A stretch of 64,000 bases of DNA from Paraglaciecola sp030730205 (GTDB lineage Bacteria > Pseudomonadota > Gammaproteobacteria > Enterobacterales > Alteromonadaceae): positions 65,135 through 129,134 of the forward strand of contig NZ_JBGQOM010000013.1 in the NCBI RefSeq assembly GCF_052119645.1. The letters are read 5' to 3'. A program made the translations under genes and the position numbers. Under the pieces are notes generated by a model. The model saw nothing but the letters and a program-made list of their open reading frames with translations, was not told the DNA's origin and made no database searches. Of this stretch, positions 44,001 through 52,697 are shown one piece after another. How positions within the stretch are numbered: position 1 is the stretch's first letter; each line of letters opens with the position of its first letter.

Positions 44001-46361
44001 ATGAATACTGACAGCCAAAAAGAAGGTGCGGGAAGTCCCCACAAATGTTGCCAAATCGAATCAGAACAGCGCAGTGTTAAAACAAATAGTCGCTCTGGAA
44101 CTTTGGAAGCGAGTTCCACCGGAAACGAAATGATCGAACATGAGTTAATAATTGACGGGGCCAGTTGTGCTAGTTGTGTAAGTAAAATTGAAAAAGCATT
44201 GCTGTCAGTGTCTGGCGTGCATTCAGCAGAGATGAACTTCGCTCAGCGAACAGTGCAAGTCAAAACAAATGTGGATGTATCCAAATTAATTCAAGCGGTA
44301 GAAAAGGCTGGCTATAACGCCAAGGTATCAACTAGCGAGTCCGAGGAGGAAGCGTTAGATGAAAAAGAGCAAGCCGATTGGCAGTATTATAAAAAACTAA
44401 TGCGAGATATGACGCTTGCTTTGGCGCTTGGTGTGCCTTTAATGATTTACAGTTTGATTGTCGGTGAAATGACAGTAAATACTGATACAGAAAGGTTAGT
44501 CTGGCTGATAGTTGGCTTACTTACACTGGGTGTGATGGTGTTTGCGGGTAAGCATTTTTACATCGGAGCTTGGAATTCACTTAAAAATCATTCCGCTAAT
44601 ATGGACACATTGATTGCATTAGGCACCGGTACCGCATGGTTATATTCCATGGTGGTGGTTTTTGCTCCAGAAATTGTTCCTTTAATGGCTCGCCATGTCT
44701 ATTTTGAAGCGACTGCCATGATTATTGGTTTGATTAATTTAGGTCTGGCTCTTGAAGTAAAGGCTCGTGGAAAAACCTCTGAGGCCATCAAACGCTTAAT
44801 TGGCCTCCAAGCAAAAACGGCCAGAGTTATCCGAGATGATAAAGACATCGACATTCCTATTGAAGACGTACTTTTAAACGACCTAATTCGAGTTCGTCCT
44901 GGTGAAAAAATATCTGTCGATGGTGATGTGGTTGAGGGGCATACCTCAGTCGACGAATCTATGCTTACCGGTGAACCGATGCCTGTAGAAAAAACTGAGG
45001 GTGGGCAGGTGGTTGCAGGCACTATCAATAAATCAGGTTCTATAGTTTTTAAGGCCACTAGAATAGGTAAAGATACTGCACTGGCGCAGATCATCAATAT
45101 GGTTAAGCGTGCGCAAAATTCCAAACCTCCAATTGGTCGGTTGGCTGACGTTACATCCGCATACTTTGTACCTGTTGTGATGATTGTCGCGGTGATGAGC
45201 GCCATGGTGTGGTTGAATTTTGGGCCTTCACCTGCCATCGCCTATGCCATAGTATCGGCGACGACTGTGTTGATTATTGCTTGCCCATGCGCATTAGGAC
45301 TGGCTACGCCGATGTCGGTGATGGTCGGTGTAGGCAAAGCAGCTGAAGCGGGCGTTTTAATCCGTAACGGTGAGGCATTACAAACAGCGTCAAAGATCAC
45401 TACCATGGTACTCGACAAGACAGGCACGATTACACAGGGTGCACCTAAGGTAACGGACATTATTATTGCCGGTTCGCAAACTGAAGATGACATTTTACTG
45501 TTAGTTGCCAGTCTGGAGGCAGGATCGGAACATCCCCTGGCCATGGCAATTGTTGAATCTGCGACAGATAAGGGTATTTCCCCTAAAAAAGTCACTGACT
45601 TTGCCTCACTATCGGGCATGGGTGTACAAGCGACGTTGCAGAACAAAAAGCTGTTGTTTGGTAATGAAAAACTGATGAAACAACAGGGTATTGCTATAGA
45701 CAAGTTCTTAGACAAAGCCCAACAACTCGCAGCAGATGCAAAAACGCCTATGTATTTTGCCATTGATGCAGAGTTAGCGGCTGTCATTGCCGTAGCAGAT
45801 CCGATTAAATCGGACTCGATTGAAGCCATTAAGCGTCTTCAGAATAATGGGATCCGCGTTGTTATGTTAACCGGTGACAATCGGATGACCGCCAAAGCGG
45901 TTGCTAGCATGGTAGGGATCACCGATTTTGTGGCTGAAGTGATGCCAGAAGATAAAGCCAAGAAAGTCGCTGAATACCAAGCCAATGGCGAAATAGTCGG
46001 CATGACAGGTGACGGCATAAATGATGCCCCCGCGCTGGCTCTTGCCAATGTAGGCTTTGCCATTGGAACTGGCACTGATGTGGCCATTGAAAGCGCAGAT
46101 ATCACGCTCATGCGAGGCTCTTTGCATGGTTTAGCCGATGCAATCGCAGTCAGTAAAGCCACTCTTACCAATATTAAGCAAAACCTGTTTGGGGCGTTTA
46201 TTTACAACGTTGCAGGCGTTCCTTTTGCAGCGGGAGTCCTGTATCCCTTTTTTGGACTTTTACTGAGTCCGGTTATTGCAGGTGCAGCAATGGCCTTTTC
46301 ATCTCTTACTGTAGTGACCAATGCCAATCGTTTACGTTTTTTTAAAGCCAAAGAACATTAG
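44001..46361 (+). CDS. copA: Copper-exporting P1B-type ATPase
   Basis: 786 residues. A KCC motif (16-17) precedes one HMA domain with CASC (56-59). Eight membrane helices follow, with the transport motif CPCALGLATP (near 428), the phosphorylation site DKTGTIT (near 472) and GDGINDAP (near 670). The CPC motif and later MAFSSLTVVTNANRLR in the last helix define Cu(I) ATPases. It should pump Cu(I) from the cytoplasm to the periplasm. It is probably co-transcribed with the MerR regulator and the small genes after it. The symbol duplicates the usual name of the multicopper oxidase at 23911. Confidence 0.95.
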   Translation: MNTDSQKEGAGSPHKCCQIESEQRSVKTNSRSGTLEASSTGNEMIEHELIIDGASCASCVSKIEKALLSVSGVHSAEMNFAQRTVQVKTNVDVSKLIQAVEKAGYNAKVSTSESEEEALDEKEQADWQYYKKLMRDMTLALALGVPLMIYSLIVGEMTVNTDTERLVWLIVGLLTLGVMVFAGKHFYIGAWNSLKNHSANMDTLIALGTGTAWLYSMVVVFAPEIVPLMARHVYFEATAMIIGLINLGLALEVKARGKTSEAIKRLIGLQAKTARVIRDDKDIDIPIEDVLLNDLIRVRPGEKISVDGDVVEGHTSVDESMLTGEPMPVEKTEGGQVVAGTINKSGSIVFKATRIGKDTALAQIINMVKRAQNSKPPIGRLADVTSAYFVPVVMIVAVMSAMVWLNFGPSPAIAYAIVSATTVLIIACPCALGLATPMSVMVGVGKAAEAGVLIRNGEALQTASKITTMVLDKTGTITQGAPKVTDIIIAGSQTEDDILLLVASLEAGSEHPLAMAIVESATDKGISPKKVTDFASLSGMGVQATLQNKKLLFGNEKLMKQQGIAIDKFLDKAQQLAADAKTPMYFAIDAELAAVIAVADPIKSDSIEAIKRLQNNGIRVVMLTGDNRMTAKAVASMVGITDFVAEVMPEDKAKKVAEYQANGEIVGMTGDGINDAPALALANVGFAIGTGTDVAIESADITLMRGSLHGLADAIAVSKATLTNIKQNLFGAFIYNVAGVPFAAGVLYPFFGLLLSPVIAGAAMAFSSLTVVTNANRLRFFKAKEH

Positions 46362-46373
46362 GAGTTTGAAATT

Positions 46374-46727
46374 ATGATGTGGATTAACTTAGCGGGTTTC
46401 GGATTAATATTACTCATTGTCTGGTGGTTTTGGATGTACAAATCGCCCAATGTGGCTATGCAAGATGGAGCGATTGAAATAGTCGTTAAAGATGGAGTAT
46501 ATCAACCATCAATTATCAAAATAGCTGCTAATAAAGACACCGCGATCACTTTTACAAGATTAGATGCGTCATCTTGTTCTGAGACATTGCTGATCCCTGA
46601 TTTGGATATTACTGCCACCTTACCGTTAAACAAAAAAGTGAGTGTCACCATACCAGCCTCATTACCTGGTCGTTATCAGTTTCACTGCCAAATGAAAATG
46701 TACTTAGGTGAATTAATCGTCGAATAA
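46374..46727 (+). CDS. Membrane-anchored cupredoxin-like protein
   Basis: 117 residues: one N-terminal membrane helix (IILLIVWWFW region) and a cupredoxin fold (IEIVVKDGVYQPSIIKI ... LPGRYQFHCQMKMYLGELIV). Possible copper ligands are the Cys in ASSCSETL and the Cys, Met and His of FHCQMKM. It is 12 bases after the ATPase and likely receives or delivers copper at the outer face of the membrane. GGAG precedes the first of two ATG codons. Confidence 0.82.
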   Translation: MMWINLAGFGLILLIVWWFWMYKSPNVAMQDGAIEIVVKDGVYQPSIIKIAANKDTAITFTRLDASSCSETLLIPDLDITATLPLNKKVSVTIPASLPGRYQFHCQMKMYLGELIVE

Positions 46728-46794
46728 TGCAGGCGCAAGGCCTACTCAACTAACGATGTTATACATGATACAAACATAAGATTGGAGAAAGAAC

Positions 46795-47166
46795 ATGAGC
46801 GATTTAGATCACAGAGTAGGGGTGACGGAGGCAAATTTGGTACTTCGTCATCTAAAACTTAGCAACACCGATGAAGCGAAGGTTAGTGCGATTGTTCGAG
46901 ATATTGACGCAACGTTTGGTGTCGATGCGGTTTCATTCGAACAAGCCAAACAAACATTGCACATAGGTTATGACGCCACGCATTGTGAGCTAGACGGCCT
47001 CGAAAACATAATAAAAATAAATGGTGCTGATATTTCACATGATTGGTGGACAAACTTAAAAGAAGGTTATTACCAGTTTGTTGATGAAAACATCAGAGAT
47101 AACGCTAAGCATAAGCCTTGGAGCTGCCATGCCAGCCCTCATGTGAATCACTCGAAACATAAATAA
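46795..47166 (+). CDS. HMA-fold-like small protein without CxxC, Cys/His tail
   Basis: 123 residues. The part LVLRHLKLSNTDEAKVSAIV ... IGYDATHCELDGLENIIK follows the beta-alpha-beta rhythm of a heavy-metal-associated domain, but lacks the MxCxxC loop. The tail WSCHASPHVNHSKHK is rich in His and has one Cys, and it contains HSKH, as in the two small secreted proteins. No signal peptide is seen. A cytoplasmic copper handoff role next to the ATPase is possible but unproven. GGAG lies upstream. Confidence 0.65.
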   Translation: MSDLDHRVGVTEANLVLRHLKLSNTDEAKVSAIVRDIDATFGVDAVSFEQAKQTLHIGYDATHCELDGLENIIKINGADISHDWWTNLKEGYYQFVDENIRDNAKHKPWSCHASPHVNHSKHK

Positions 47167-47248
47167 ACGAGGATATGACATCACTAGCTGTCAGATCCAA
47201 TTGAAAAATATATTCAATCAACATTGATATTAATTAAAGGAAGAACTC

Positions 47249-47557
47249 ATGGGTGGTTTATTTACGCTATTGCTTTACGCAGGACTATTTTATCTTTTTA
47301 TGCGCTTTGGTTGTGGTGCACATCTGACCCATGGCCACCATCACGGGCATGGAAAACCTAAAGATAAAGAAATTTTTATTGATCCTGTTTGCGGAAAACA
47401 AGTCGCTGATGACGAGGGGTATGGAGAGTTAGTTGACAAAAAATTGTTTCGTTTTTGCTCTAAAGCATGTTTGGAAGAGTTTGATGAAAACAAAGCTGAA
47501 TTGAGTAAAAAACCAAACACATTACTAGTAAAAGAAGGGCACCAGCATGAAGCATAA
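47249..47557 (+). CDS. YHS-domain membrane protein
   Basis: 102 residues: one N-terminal membrane helix, a His-rich linker (HLTHGHHHGHGK) and a YHS domain with IDPVCGKQV and FCSKACLEEF. YHS domains bind metals through these cysteines and are often found near copper ATPases. AAGGA precedes the ATG. It overlaps the next gene by 11 bases, indicating coupling. Confidence 0.88.
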   Translation: MGGLFTLLLYAGLFYLFMRFGCGAHLTHGHHHGHGKPKDKEIFIDPVCGKQVADDEGYGELVDKKLFRFCSKACLEEFDENKAELSKKPNTLLVKEGHQHEA

Positions 47558-47807
47558 AATATCACTTTTCGCCTTTGGGCATGCAACGAGCCTATTTTTA
47601 CTTATGAGTTTCAGTGTCTGTGTCGGGTTTGGTCTGCTGTTTCCTCAGCAAGCTATGTATGAAGTCTGGTTAACACTCTTACCTGGATTTGAATGGATAA
47701 GCTGGAAAAGCTTTTTCTTAGGCGCATTAGAAAGTTACGCATACGGCTGGTTTATTGCACTTATTTGGGTGCCTCTATATAACTTCTTTGGAAGTAAGGC
47801 GAAATAA
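47547..47807 (+). CDS. DUF5676 family membrane protein
   Basis: 86 residues with two membrane helices (about 10-31 and 53-78). FGHATSLFLLMSFSVCVGFG and SYAYGWFIALIWVPLYNFF match the DUF5676 family, which is common beside YHS proteins and copper ATPases in transferable metal islands. Function is unknown. It overlaps the YHS gene and is followed one base later by the methyltransferase gene. Confidence 0.8.
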   Translation: MKHKISLFAFGHATSLFLLMSFSVCVGFGLLFPQQAMYEVWLTLLPGFEWISWKSFFLGALESYAYGWFIALIWVPLYNFFGSKAK

Positions 47808-47808
47808 T

Positions 47809-48453
47809 ATGAACGAACAAATAGCACATTCAGGGATGTGGGTAATAGCGCTAATCATAATCGTGCTTGTCTCATGGTATATGTATAAATATTTGGCCCC
47901 TTCGTCTTGGCATGAATGGGCAGGGGCAGGGGTGGTACAAGCTTTTATAATTGCGCTATATGCAGAAATGTATGGATTTCCATTAACGATTTATTTACTT
48001 GCGCGTTTTGGTGGTCTCGACCGAACCGGCCTCAATGCCAATTTGTGGTCTTCTTTGATGGGAATGGGCGAAACAGGGATGATGATCTCAATGATTTTGG
48101 GCTACATTTTGCTATTCATTGGCATCGGTATCTTTTTTCAAGGCTGGCGTCAGGTACATCGTGCCAGACAAGAAAATAAATTGGTGACTGATGGACTGTA
48201 TGCCTTGGCACGTCATCCACAATACACTGGGTTATTTATTGCGTTGTTTGGTGAAGGCGTGGTGCATTGGCCAACACTTTTTTCTGTCGGATTACTACCG
48301 GTTATTATCTTTATCTATTACCGACTGTCCAAACGCGAGGAATTAGCGGTAATAAAAGAATTTGGTGAGGAATATATCGAATATCAAAAACGAGTACCGA
48401 TGTTTATTCCTCGCGTATTGCAATGGAAGTCTTTTGTCGCCCAATCGCGATAA
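47809..48453 (+). CDS. Isoprenylcysteine/phospholipid methyltransferase-like membrane protein
   Basis: 214 residues with four to five membrane helices. GLYALARHPQYTGLFIALFG and SKREELAVIKEFGEEYIEYQ are the hallmark of the ICMT/PEMT-type methyltransferase family, which binds S-adenosylmethionine at the membrane face. The natural substrate in bacteria is mostly unknown. Its position as last gene of the ATPase group is common in copper islands. The frame opens at 47755; ATG 47809 follows the previous stop by one base. Confidence 0.82.
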   Translation: MNEQIAHSGMWVIALIIIVLVSWYMYKYLAPSSWHEWAGAGVVQAFIIALYAEMYGFPLTIYLLARFGGLDRTGLNANLWSSLMGMGETGMMISMILGYILLFIGIGIFFQGWRQVHRARQENKLVTDGLYALARHPQYTGLFIALFGEGVVHWPTLFSVGLLPVIIFIYYRLSKREELAVIKEFGEEYIEYQKRVPMFIPRVLQWKSFVAQSR

Positions 48454-48726
48454 ATTCGATAGTGGTTGTTGAACTGCCATATAACTAGCACTAGTCACTT
48501 TTGGTGGATATGTTTTATCGGGGGGGACGACCGCTTCTTTGTAATATAAAAATTCAACCTATCAAAATTTGTCGCCGATTTTACGCTGACAATGGCTGCA
48601 AATTCGATTTTACGGGTGTGCCCATCCAGGTGACTTGCACCCATCAATTTAGCTGTGCCAGAGCGTCGGCATAGTAATGGCAACGTCGCTGAAATTAGGA
48701 CTGAAACAATTTAAAGGAGATTTTTC

Positions 48727-48822
48727 ATGGCACAAGAACTACAAAAATTACCGGATATTAAAGTATCAACTAAAAATATTACTTTGGGGATTACCACCGC
48801 AATACTACTTTATATGGGGTAA
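48727..48822 (+). other. N-terminal membrane anchor of the HflK-like protein, cut off by an in-frame TAA
   Basis: A good AAGGAG site precedes ATG 48727. The frame reads MAQELQKLPDIK, then TLGITTAILLYMG, then TAA at 48820-48822, and then continues in the same frame as SSYYTVSAESVGVLQRF into the HflK body. In intact relatives this region is one membrane helix leading into the SPFH domain. The stop therefore splits the anchor from the rest. It is a mutation or a sequencing error. TAA is not a recoding signal for selenocysteine. Confidence 0.75.
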
Positions 48823-48837
48823 AGCAGTTACTACACC

Positions 48838-49701
48838 GTGTCTGCCGAATCAGTTGGCGTGTTACAGCGTTTTGGTCATTATCACCAGATAGTTGACCCG
48901 GGACTTCATTGGAAAATTCCTTTCGGTGTAGACACAGTAATACAAGTGCCGATCAAGCGTCAATTGAAAGAAGAGTTTGGTTTTGGTACACCCGGAGCTA
49001 CCTTTGTAAATCAAGTGGCATCCAAGCAACAATGGAATTTAGAAACTACGATTGTCACTGGCGATTTGAATACTGCACAAGTGGAGTGGGTGATTCAGTT
49101 TCGAATTGAGAACGCCTTCGACTTTTTATTTAAAGTGCGAGACCCAGGAGAAGCACTACGGGATATTTCGGAGTCGGTAATGCGCGAAGTTGTCGGGGAT
49201 CGCACAGTGGACGAAGTACTGACCGTTGGACGCCAAGAAATAGAAACGAATGCGCAAATTCAAATGCAGGAGGTCGTTAATTTATATGAAATGGGATTAC
49301 GCATTGACCAAGTGCAACTTAAAAATGTTAATCCCCCCGATCCTGTTCAATCATCTTTCGATGAAGTGAATGAGGCTCAACAGGAACGAGAGAGAATGAT
49401 CAATGTTGCCCACGGGGAATACAACAAAGCCGTGCCACGGGCAAGAGGTAAAGCGGATCAAAATATCCAAGCCGCACAAGGTTATGCCATTCAAAGAGTG
49501 AATCAAGCACAAGGTGATGCTTCCAAATTTAATGCTTTGCTTACCGAATATGTTAAGGCCCCCGAAGTGACCGAACGCCGCTTGTACTTAGAAACGATGG
49601 CGGAAGTGCTACCACAGGTTGAACAAAAAATCGTTCTGGATGTGAAAGCTGGAAACGTACTGCCATTGCTAAACCTAAATAGTCAACAAGGAAACCAATA
49701 A
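48838..49701 (+). CDS. HflK-like SPFH/Band 7 protein, body without its anchor
   Basis: 287 residues from a GTG without ribosome site: YTVSAESVGVLQRFGHYHQI leads into a Band 7 domain (VGVLQRFG, DPGLHWKIPFGVD) and an Ala/Gln/Glu-rich coiled coil (ERERMINVAHGEYNKAVPRA). It matches HflK, which with HflC surrounds the FtsH protease. Because the start of the gene is separated by an in-frame stop (48820), this may be a pseudogene or may need reinitiation or readthrough. The hflC-like gene overlaps its stop. It differs from housekeeping hflK in context (no hflX or purA nearby). Confidence 0.75.
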   Translation: MSAESVGVLQRFGHYHQIVDPGLHWKIPFGVDTVIQVPIKRQLKEEFGFGTPGATFVNQVASKQQWNLETTIVTGDLNTAQVEWVIQFRIENAFDFLFKVRDPGEALRDISESVMREVVGDRTVDEVLTVGRQEIETNAQIQMQEVVNLYEMGLRIDQVQLKNVNPPDPVQSSFDEVNEAQQERERMINVAHGEYNKAVPRARGKADQNIQAAQGYAIQRVNQAQGDASKFNALLTEYVKAPEVTERRLYLETMAEVLPQVEQKIVLDVKAGNVLPLLNLNSQQGNQ

Positions 49702-50660
49702 TGAAAAAGCTACTGATCACATTAGCAGTGTCAATTTTTCTAGGGATAATTGTATTAGTTCAATCCCTCTACAAGATCGATGAAACAGAACAAGTCATCA
49801 TCACACAATTTGGTAAGCCTATTGGCAACGTCATTTCAGATGCAGGGTTAAAGCTAAAAGTACCGTTTATTCAAACCGTCAATCGAATTGAAAAGCGCAT
49901 CTTACTTTGGGATGGAGCGGCCAACGATATGCCGACTAAAGATAAGCTCTATATTACTGTTGATACATTCGGACGATGGAGAATAAAAGATCCGTTACAA
50001 TATTTTTTACGTCTTCGAGATGAGCGTAGTGCTCTATCTAGGTTAGAAGATATTCTTGGCAGTGAGACTCGCAACGCCATTGCCAAACACGAACTAATCG
50101 AAATCATCCGCACTAAAAAGGATCGAAAACCAGCCGTAGATCCTTTATTGGAAAATGCAAACATCAGTACGCTTCTTCCAATTACTCGAGGCCGTCGTCA
50201 AATCGAACAGGATATTTATGCGGCAGCATCAAATAAACTCTTGGAATTTGGCATTGAGCTGTTGGATATTCGTTTTAAGCGGATCAATTATAACGAAAGT
50301 GTGCGCCTGAAAATCTATCAGCGCATGATCAGTGAGCGACAACAAATTGCTGAACGTTTTCGTTCTGAAGGGGCGGGTGAAGCCAATAAAATAATTGGTA
50401 ATATGGAAAAAGATCTTCGTGAAATAGAGTCGGTGGCATATAAAACAATACAAACAATTCAAGGTGATGCAGACGCTAAGGCAACTGAAATTTATGCTGA
50501 TTCATATAACAAGTCGAAAGAATCACGTTCACTATACAACTTCGTAAAAACCCTCAAAACTTACCAAACTATTATTGATAAAAATACCACTCTTGTGTTG
50601 ACGACCGATAGTGCGCTTTACAAACTATTAAGTGATGGAAAAACGGTTGTCGAAAAATGA
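49701..50660 (+). CDS. HflC-like SPFH/Band 7 protein
   Basis: 319 residues: an N-terminal membrane helix (LLITLAVSIFLGIIVLV), a Band 7 domain with IDETEQVIITQFGKPIG and LKLKVPFIQTVNRIEKRIL, and a long coiled coil (RMISERQQIAERFRSEGAGE). This is the HflC layout. Partner of the HflK-like protein before it, with overlapping stop/start (TAATG). Its place in a copper island suggests an accessory pair for membrane protease control under metal stress; that is inference. Confidence 0.88.
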   Translation: MKKLLITLAVSIFLGIIVLVQSLYKIDETEQVIITQFGKPIGNVISDAGLKLKVPFIQTVNRIEKRILLWDGAANDMPTKDKLYITVDTFGRWRIKDPLQYFLRLRDERSALSRLEDILGSETRNAIAKHELIEIIRTKKDRKPAVDPLLENANISTLLPITRGRRQIEQDIYAAASNKLLEFGIELLDIRFKRINYNESVRLKIYQRMISERQQIAERFRSEGAGEANKIIGNMEKDLREIESVAYKTIQTIQGDADAKATEIYADSYNKSKESRSLYNFVKTLKTYQTIIDKNTTLVLTTDSALYKLLSDGKTVVEK

Positions 50661-50757
50661 ATCGGCAGCCCATTATGTGTTGTGAATCTTTCATAGAGAC
50701 ATTGATGCAGATAAAACAGAAGTATTTAAGTGGAACTTATATGAATAATAATTTTAA

Positions 50758-50886
50758 TTTTCTCTTAGTCATTTTATTGCGATGGGAAATGGCTTTATGA
50801 TTGGTGCCGATATTATTGCTTTAACAGGTCAGCTATCTAAATTAGGGGGGAATTTAAACACTTTGACCGCGGGTAATATTTTATGA
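50758..50886 (+). pseudogene. Fossil of an amino acid permease N-terminus
   Basis: One frame reads FSLSHFIAMGNGFMIGADII followed by ALTGQLSKLGGNL and then a stop. The intact permease at 52698 has ISLTSAVAMGTGVMIGAGIF and then ALTGQVAELAGPF at its start. Only the first helix region remains, and the frame runs into the start of the ATP-grasp gene. It marks where a second permease copy, or the original one, once began. Confidence 0.7.
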
Positions 50887-52571
50887 CGAATGACATACCA
50901 AGTCTTTCAATTCCCGCTACCCTAATCTCCGGACCAGATTCGATTGAGCTACTCAACAGTGAATGTTTTTGCCTCAGCCTTGATACCAAAGCGCTAAGAC
51001 AAGCGTTGGAGTCTGAAATTGGCCAACCGGGCCTATTTGATTTAATTCAGCAACGTTGTCCTTATTTATTCGCTACGCGCCCCGTATTTGTCTCTCACGC
51101 CAACATGGCACGCATGGAGAAAGTCGTTCATGCGATAGAGTCTGTTGTCGCATTGCCGGCCTATCGTGAAGAAATCTTAGGTGATTCGCAGCACATTGCG
51201 AGACATGATCCAGGTGGCGCTAAGGGCGTATTTTTCGGTTACGATTTTCATGTCACTGAAGGCAGTTTTGGGCTGATCGAGATCAACACCAATGCGGGTG
51301 GAGCCATGCTCAACGCAGTATTGGCAAGGGCGCACCAGGCTTGCTGTCCGGCCATAGAAAAAATGGTGGGAGCGCAAAAAAAGTCCAGCGCCCTTGAAGA
51401 CGATATTGTAGCGATGTTCCGCCAAGAATGGTCTCTTTCTGGTCATGATCGTGCGTTGCATAGTATAGCGATAGTCGATGAGAACCCCACACAACAGTAT
51501 TTATATCCAGAATTTTTGCTCTTTCAGCAACTGTTTCAAAGACACGGATTAGAGGTCGTGATTGCAGACCCGAGTGAGTTCACCTTGCATGACGGTGTGC
51601 TTAAGCACGGCAATATGAATATTGACTTGGTATATAACCGACTGACAGATTTTTCTCTTAGTGAGCCTGACAGCGCTACATTGCGTGAGGCTTACCTGCA
51701 AAACGCTATAGTGCTCACGCCCAATCCTCAGGCGCATGCCCTGTTTGCGGATAAACGTAACCTTGTGTTGCTTAGTGATCCAATACGGTTACAGGCATTG
51801 GGGGTGCCAAAGGCCACACAAGATATTTTGCTTGCCGCGATCCCCCACACTGAGATTGTGCTGCCAGAGAACGAGGAGCGACTTTGGCATGAGCGCCGAA
51901 GGCTTTTTTTCAAACCTTTCGCTGGATTTGGCGGTCGAGCTGCCTACCGTGGCGACAAGTTAACTAAGCGTATCTGGCAGGAAATCCTCGCAGGCGGTTA
52001 TATCGCACAAGCTTTGGTCATACCAGGTAGTCGGGTTATTTCGGATCTCGAACCGGAACAAGTTCTTAAATTCGATTTGCGCAACTACACCTATGACGAC
52101 AAGGTGCAATGGGTCGCTGCACGTTTGTATCAGGGGCAAACTACCAATTTCCGTACCCTTGGCGGCGGTTTTGCACCGGTCTATGAAGGGCCAATTGATC
52201 CTAGTGAAATAATTTGTTCAACCTCTCCCGAATCGGTTGTACAACATGAAACCCGATTGTTTTTAATTGAAGAAAACACCGTAATGCCACTCGAACATGA
52301 CTTATACCTTGCGCTCGTTCGAGGCAAGTCCACTGCGCCAGAGTTTGCCGGTCGCCGTTTCATATTAGTTGACTGGTATTTACGACTTGTGTGTTGCCAA
52401 CCGGAAACCGTTGTTAATGAAACCTGTAGTTGGTTGGTATTCGATGCCGAAGGTAGGCTGGACTTTAACGCAGCGCATGAAATTGATGTTGAAACCGCAC
52501 CAACAGAAGCGCACCGGGAGCAATTGAAGGAATTGCTGTTCGGTGCAGTAGCGGTAATTAACACCAAATAA
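50883..52571 (+). CDS. ATP-grasp-like ligase of unknown substrate
   Basis: 562 residues. SFGLIEINTNAGGAMLNAVL resembles the metal/ATP-binding E-x-N segment of ATP-grasp enzymes. RLFFKPFAGFGGRAAYRG looks like the nucleotide-binding lysine and glycine loop, here C-terminal to it. That order suggests a circularly permuted ATP-grasp fold as in glutathionylspermidine-synthase-like proteins. Such enzymes join a carboxylate to an amine or thiol. No substrate is known. A permease and a helical-bundle gene follow and may transport or bind the substrate. Confidence 0.6.
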   Translation: MTNDIPSLSIPATLISGPDSIELLNSECFCLSLDTKALRQALESEIGQPGLFDLIQQRCPYLFATRPVFVSHANMARMEKVVHAIESVVALPAYREEILGDSQHIARHDPGGAKGVFFGYDFHVTEGSFGLIEINTNAGGAMLNAVLARAHQACCPAIEKMVGAQKKSSALEDDIVAMFRQEWSLSGHDRALHSIAIVDENPTQQYLYPEFLLFQQLFQRHGLEVVIADPSEFTLHDGVLKHGNMNIDLVYNRLTDFSLSEPDSATLREAYLQNAIVLTPNPQAHALFADKRNLVLLSDPIRLQALGVPKATQDILLAAIPHTEIVLPENEERLWHERRRLFFKPFAGFGGRAAYRGDKLTKRIWQEILAGGYIAQALVIPGSRVISDLEPEQVLKFDLRNYTYDDKVQWVAARLYQGQTTNFRTLGGGFAPVYEGPIDPSEIICSTSPESVVQHETRLFLIEENTVMPLEHDLYLALVRGKSTAPEFAGRRFILVDWYLRLVCCQPETVVNETCSWLVFDAEGRLDFNAAHEIDVETAPTEAHREQLKELLFGAVAVINTK

Positions 52572-52697
52572 ATTACCGACAGGAGGCTCATTATGCTCAT
52601 TCAGGAGACTACCTTAGTTAAATAATTTGAGCCGATGGCGTTTGTAAAACTAATTTAGTAAACATTTTCATTCATTTACCAATGGGGTATCCGACAT

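Noticed and set aside
44699..45829. Long minus-strand frames of 179 and 195 codons opposite the copper ATPase
   Set aside because: They are mirror frames of a conserved gene, rich in Ser/Ala/Ile by strand complement, with no ribosome site.
48820..48822. Stop codon in the HflK-like gene as programmed recoding
   Set aside because: The codon is TAA, not TGA, and no downstream selenocysteine-type hairpin or known readthrough context is seen.
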